The notes under the pieces were generated by a model. That model ran no database searches, was not told where the DNA came from, and saw only the letters and a list, made by a program, of their open reading frames with translations. This document shows positions 61,882 to 64,000 of a DNA stretch of 64,000 nt, piece after piece. This DNA comes from Aestuariispira insulae (GTDB lineage: Bacteria; Pseudomonadota; Alphaproteobacteria; UBA8366; Aestuariispiraceae), in NCBI RefSeq assembly GCF_003385955.1, contig NZ_QRDW01000001.1, positions 310,001-374,000 on the forward strand, written 5' to 3'. The stretch's first letter is position 1; each line of letters starts with the position of its first letter. Made by a program: the position numbers and the translations under genes.

Positions 61882-63050
61882 GCTGAGCCTCCCAGTGCAA
61901 TCGATTTGATTTTACTACCGATATCATTGATTGGCAGGATATCACTGCACAATCCGGCATTGGCGACCGCCCCAGGCATTCCCCAGACGACACTGGTTTC
62001 TTCGTCTTGGGCCAGAACACGCCCACCGGCGTCAACCACAACCTTTGCCCCGGCGCAACCATCAGCGCCCATCCCGGTCAAAATGATGGTCAGCACCTTG
62101 TTGCCGCCATAAGCCGAAACGATGCTACGCAACATGGGATCAACTGCCGGACGGCAGAAATTTTCAGGCGGGTCTTGCGTCAGATGAATCTTTTTCTGAC
62201 CACCTTCCGCTTTGACCAGCATGTGATAATCGCCAGGTGCAATGTAAACACGGCCGCTTTGCACCACTTCACCGTCAACGGCTTCCTTGGCAACCCGGCC
62301 CGACGCCTTTGTTACATGTTCTGCCAGAATCGTCGTGAATGTTGGTGGCATATGTTGTGTTATGAAAATCGGCTGTTGGCTTTCCGTGCCAAGATCTTTC
62401 AGCACCTGGAACAATGCCTGAGGGCCACCGGTGGAACTGCCAATCGCGATAACATCCGGCTGGACTTTACCAGCCGCCATAGACCGCAATTGCGGCGCTG
62501 GTTTCGCAGCCTTAAAAGCTGCGGTTCCCGCTGACTGACCCGCGGACCGCTTGGCGGCAAGGGCCGCTGCACTGGTGCCAGCAGCTGGTGCCGTGCCGTT
62601 CGCCATTTGCTGGCGACGCAGGCGGCGACGCCGTCCGATCCGGCCCAGCGTTCGAACTTTTTCGGTCAATTCACGTTTGAAATCTTCCCGTCCGCCGATT
62701 TCGCTGCTGGTGGTGGGTTTTGGCACATAGTCAGCCGCCCCCAAAGACAGCGCTTTCAAGGAGATTTCCGCATTATGAAGCGTCAAGGTCGACGCCATGA
62801 TGATCTGAATGCCGGGTGCCTTCTTCAACAGCTGCGGCAATGCCGTCAGGCCGTCCATGCGAGGCATCTCGATATCGAGCACAATCACATCGACATCATG
62901 CCGCTCCAAAGCGGCCAGCGCGCGCTCTCCGTCCCCCACGGAAACCACAACCGAAAGATCATCACTCTCTTCCAGGAAGCGAGTCACCATCCCCCGGACA
63001 ACAAGGGCGTCATCGACGACCATTACATTTATTTGGTCAGTATTGGACAT
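61878..63050 (-). CDS. cheB: Chemotaxis methylesterase CheB
   Basis: CheB (390 residues from 63050, MSNTDQINVMVVDDA; AAGAGA upstream) removes methyl groups from chemoreceptors. The receiver has Asp59 (VIVLDIEMPRMDG), and the esterase domain has the Ser in AIGSSTGGPQAL, the His in ITQHMPPTFT and the Asp in LTGMGADGCAGA. An Ala-rich linker joins the parts. The frame extends 13 codons upstream. Confidence 0.96.
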   Translation of the reverse strand: MSNTDQINVMVVDDALVVRGMVTRFLEESDDLSVVVSVGDGERALAALERHDVDVIVLDIEMPRMDGLTALPQLLKKAPGIQIIMASTLTLHNAEISLKALSLGAADYVPKPTTSSEIGGREDFKRELTEKVRTLGRIGRRRRLRRQQMANGTAPAAGTSAAALAAKRSAGQSAGTAAFKAAKPAPQLRSMAAGKVQPDVIAIGSSTGGPQALFQVLKDLGTESQQPIFITQHMPPTFTTILAEHVTKASGRVAKEAVDGEVVQSGRVYIAPGDYHMLVKAEGGQKKIHLTQDPPENFCRPAVDPMLRSIVSAYGGNKVLTIILTGMGADGCAGAKVVVDAGGRVLAQDEETSVVWGMPGAVANAGLCSDILPINDIGSKIKSIALGGSA

Positions 63051-63088
63051 ATTGGTCTCTTGCATACGGACTGGGGACGCGATCTGCA

Positions 63089-63454
63089 TTAAAGAAGGCC
63101 TACTTGAAGAAACTTGCTTTGTATGATCTCGCTATCAAACGGCTTCATGATATATTCGTTGGCACCGGCTGCGATGGCTTCTTGAATATGCGACAGGTCG
63201 TTTTCTGTCGTGCAGAAGACCACTTTCACTTCTTCACCGTCTGGCAGTGCCCGCATTGCCAGCAAGAACTCCATGCCATCCATGTTCGGCATGTTCCAGT
63301 CAAGCAAAACACCGTCGGGCATTTTTTCCTTACATTTGTCGAGAGCTTCTTTCCCGTCTTCCGCCTCAATGACCTCGAAGCTCAATTCCTCGAGAATTTT
63401 GCGGGCCACCATCCGGATTACCCGGGAGTCATCCACTACGAGACAGGACTTCAT
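63089..63454 (-). CDS. cheY: Chemotaxis response regulator CheY
   Basis: CheY (121 residues from 63454, GGAGC upstream) is a single receiver domain. The phosphoacceptor Asp52 is in VLLDWNMPNMDG, the Thr is in CTTEND, and the Lys in YIMKPF. It is followed by cheB with a gap of 38 bases. Confidence 0.95.
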   Translation of the reverse strand: MKSCLVVDDSRVIRMVARKILEELSFEVIEAEDGKEALDKCKEKMPDGVLLDWNMPNMDGMEFLLAMRALPDGEEVKVVFCTTENDLSHIQEAIAAGANEYIMKPFDSEIIQSKFLQVGLL

Positions 63455-63521
63455 ACTTTTGCTCCATTTCACACTGGTTCAAGACCAAGTTTCTGTGGTT
63501 GTTTATTATTATTTTCAGCAA

Positions 63522-63545
63522 CCGCCCGCCCTGGCGGGAGGGCGG
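63522..63545. repeat. GC-rich inverted repeat between cheA and cheY
   Basis: CCGCCC (63522-63527) pairs with GGGCGG (63540-63545) around a partly self-complementary GCCCTGGCGGGA core. No T-tract follows on either strand, so it may mark an mRNA processing or attenuation site. Confidence 0.4.
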
Positions 63546-63555
63546 CCCCATTCAA

Positions 63556-63999
63556 TCAATCATCTGTCCAGGCCGATTCCGCCAGCGCCTGCAACAGGCC
63601 GTCCCTGTCATGTTTCGCAACATAATCCGTAAAACCAACCTCACGTCCCTGCTCCAGATCACTGGGTGTGGTATGGGACGTCATCGCGACAATGGGAAGG
63701 TTGGACCAGCGGGAACCCGCCCGGATCGTCCGGCAGAATTCAAAGCCGTTCATGCCAGGCATTTCAATGTCGCTGACGATGGCATCCACCTTGAACCCTT
63801 TTTCACAGAGTTTCATCGCGTCACCGGCGCTTTCCACAGCCGTCACTTCATAGCCGGCCACAGACAGGATCGGCGTTAGCAGGTTCCTGAAGAAGGCACT
63901 GTCATCGACCAGCAGGACACGTTTACGCAGGGTGATCCCGCCGGATGTGCTGTCGGTTGCGGCACCGAACCAGTCGCTGAAGGCTTCCGTCAGGTAATA
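63556..63999 (-). CDS. cheA: C-terminal end of a CheA-receiver hybrid kinase (partial)
   Basis: The frame is open through the right end of the window. The first visible residues (YYLTEAFSDWFGAATD) resemble the end of a CheW-like domain, and are followed by a complete receiver with VLLVDDSAFFRNLLTP, the Asp in IVSDIEMPGMNG, the Thr in AMTSHT and the Lys in VAKHD. This is the layout of hybrid CheA proteins. The kinase core lies outside the window. It is upstream of cheY on the same strand. Confidence 0.85.
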   Translation of the reverse strand, partial: YYLTEAFSDWFGAATDSTSGGITLRKRVLLVDDSAFFRNLLTPILSVAGYEVTAVESAGDAMKLCEKGFKVDAIVSDIEMPGMNGFEFCRTIRAGSRWSNLPIVAMTSHTTPSDLEQGREVGFTDYVAKHDRDGLLQALAESAWTDD

Positions 64000-64000
64000 G

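Noticed and set aside
63522-63545. A terminator between cheA and cheY.
   Set aside because: The hairpin has no T-tract on either strand, so it is listed only as an inverted repeat.

Overview
The window is a contiguous piece of chromosome from a flagellated, chemotactic alphaproteobacterium. The class is shown by gcrA, ctrA, a DUF2794 gene, the gene order alr-mlaE-mlaF-radA-cvpA-purF, and the fliI/fliJ pair beside ctrA. A Rhodospirillales-like marine or aquatic lineage fits the gene order, but this is inference. I see no tRNA or rRNA genes, insertion sequences, integrases, phage genes or CRISPR repeats. Most genes share a moderately GC-rich composition; cvpA is the clearest exception.

Layout. 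1-7.1 kb: gmk, a YicC-type endoribonuclease, an SDR, mltG and the fatty acid genes fabF, acpP, fabG and fabD. 7.2-16.1 kb: mostly minus-strand genes of unknown function, including a tandem set with a small ExbD/TolR-like membrane protein, a membrane-anchored lytic transglycosylase, two soluble proteins and a membrane protein with a possible Lon-like domain, plus a divergent exported protein and a second pair of unknown genes. 16.3-20.2 kb: a solute-binding protein, two GST-fold proteins, a double cold-shock protein and a methyltransferase. 20.3-28.9 kb: a plus-strand run of ten envelope genes, including three lipoproteins, a TolQ/ExbB/MotA-like channel protein, a TolA/TonB-like rod, an OmpA-type peptidoglycan binder and a DUF4384 protein. 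29-33.1 kb: bioBFDA. 33.6-35 kb: rpsF-rpsR-rplI. 36-45 kb: dnaB, alr, mlaEF, radA, cvpA, purF and an SDR. 45-50.3 kb: der, bamB, a YfgM-like protein and a thioredoxin-fold protein. 50.4-64 kb: gap, a LuxR-type regulator, gcrA, two membrane histidine kinases, a hemerythrin, fliJ-fliI, ctrA, and cheR, cheB, cheY and the end of a hybrid cheA.

The strongest candidate for an undescribed system is the set of envelope genes at 7.2-16.1 and 20.3-28.9 kb. The two loci together contain a TolQ-like protein, a TolR-like protein, a TolA/TonB-like rod, an OmpA/Pal-like protein, a lytic transglycosylase, several proteins that look like CsgG/LpoB/TolB-N domains, and a pair of paralogous exported proteins, one in each locus. 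The paralogues tie the two loci together. I propose a Tol-Pal-like, proton-motive-force-driven machine spanning the envelope; its function is unknown.

The second theme is control. A probable Fur-regulated small RNA lies between the hemerythrin gene and fliJ. The gcrA upstream region carries two DnaA boxes and four GANTC sites. dnaB has three DnaA-box-like sites, a perfect TTAA-N7-TTAA CtrA box precedes the first histidine kinase, and the LuxR-type regulator has Gly where the phosphoacceptor Asp should be.
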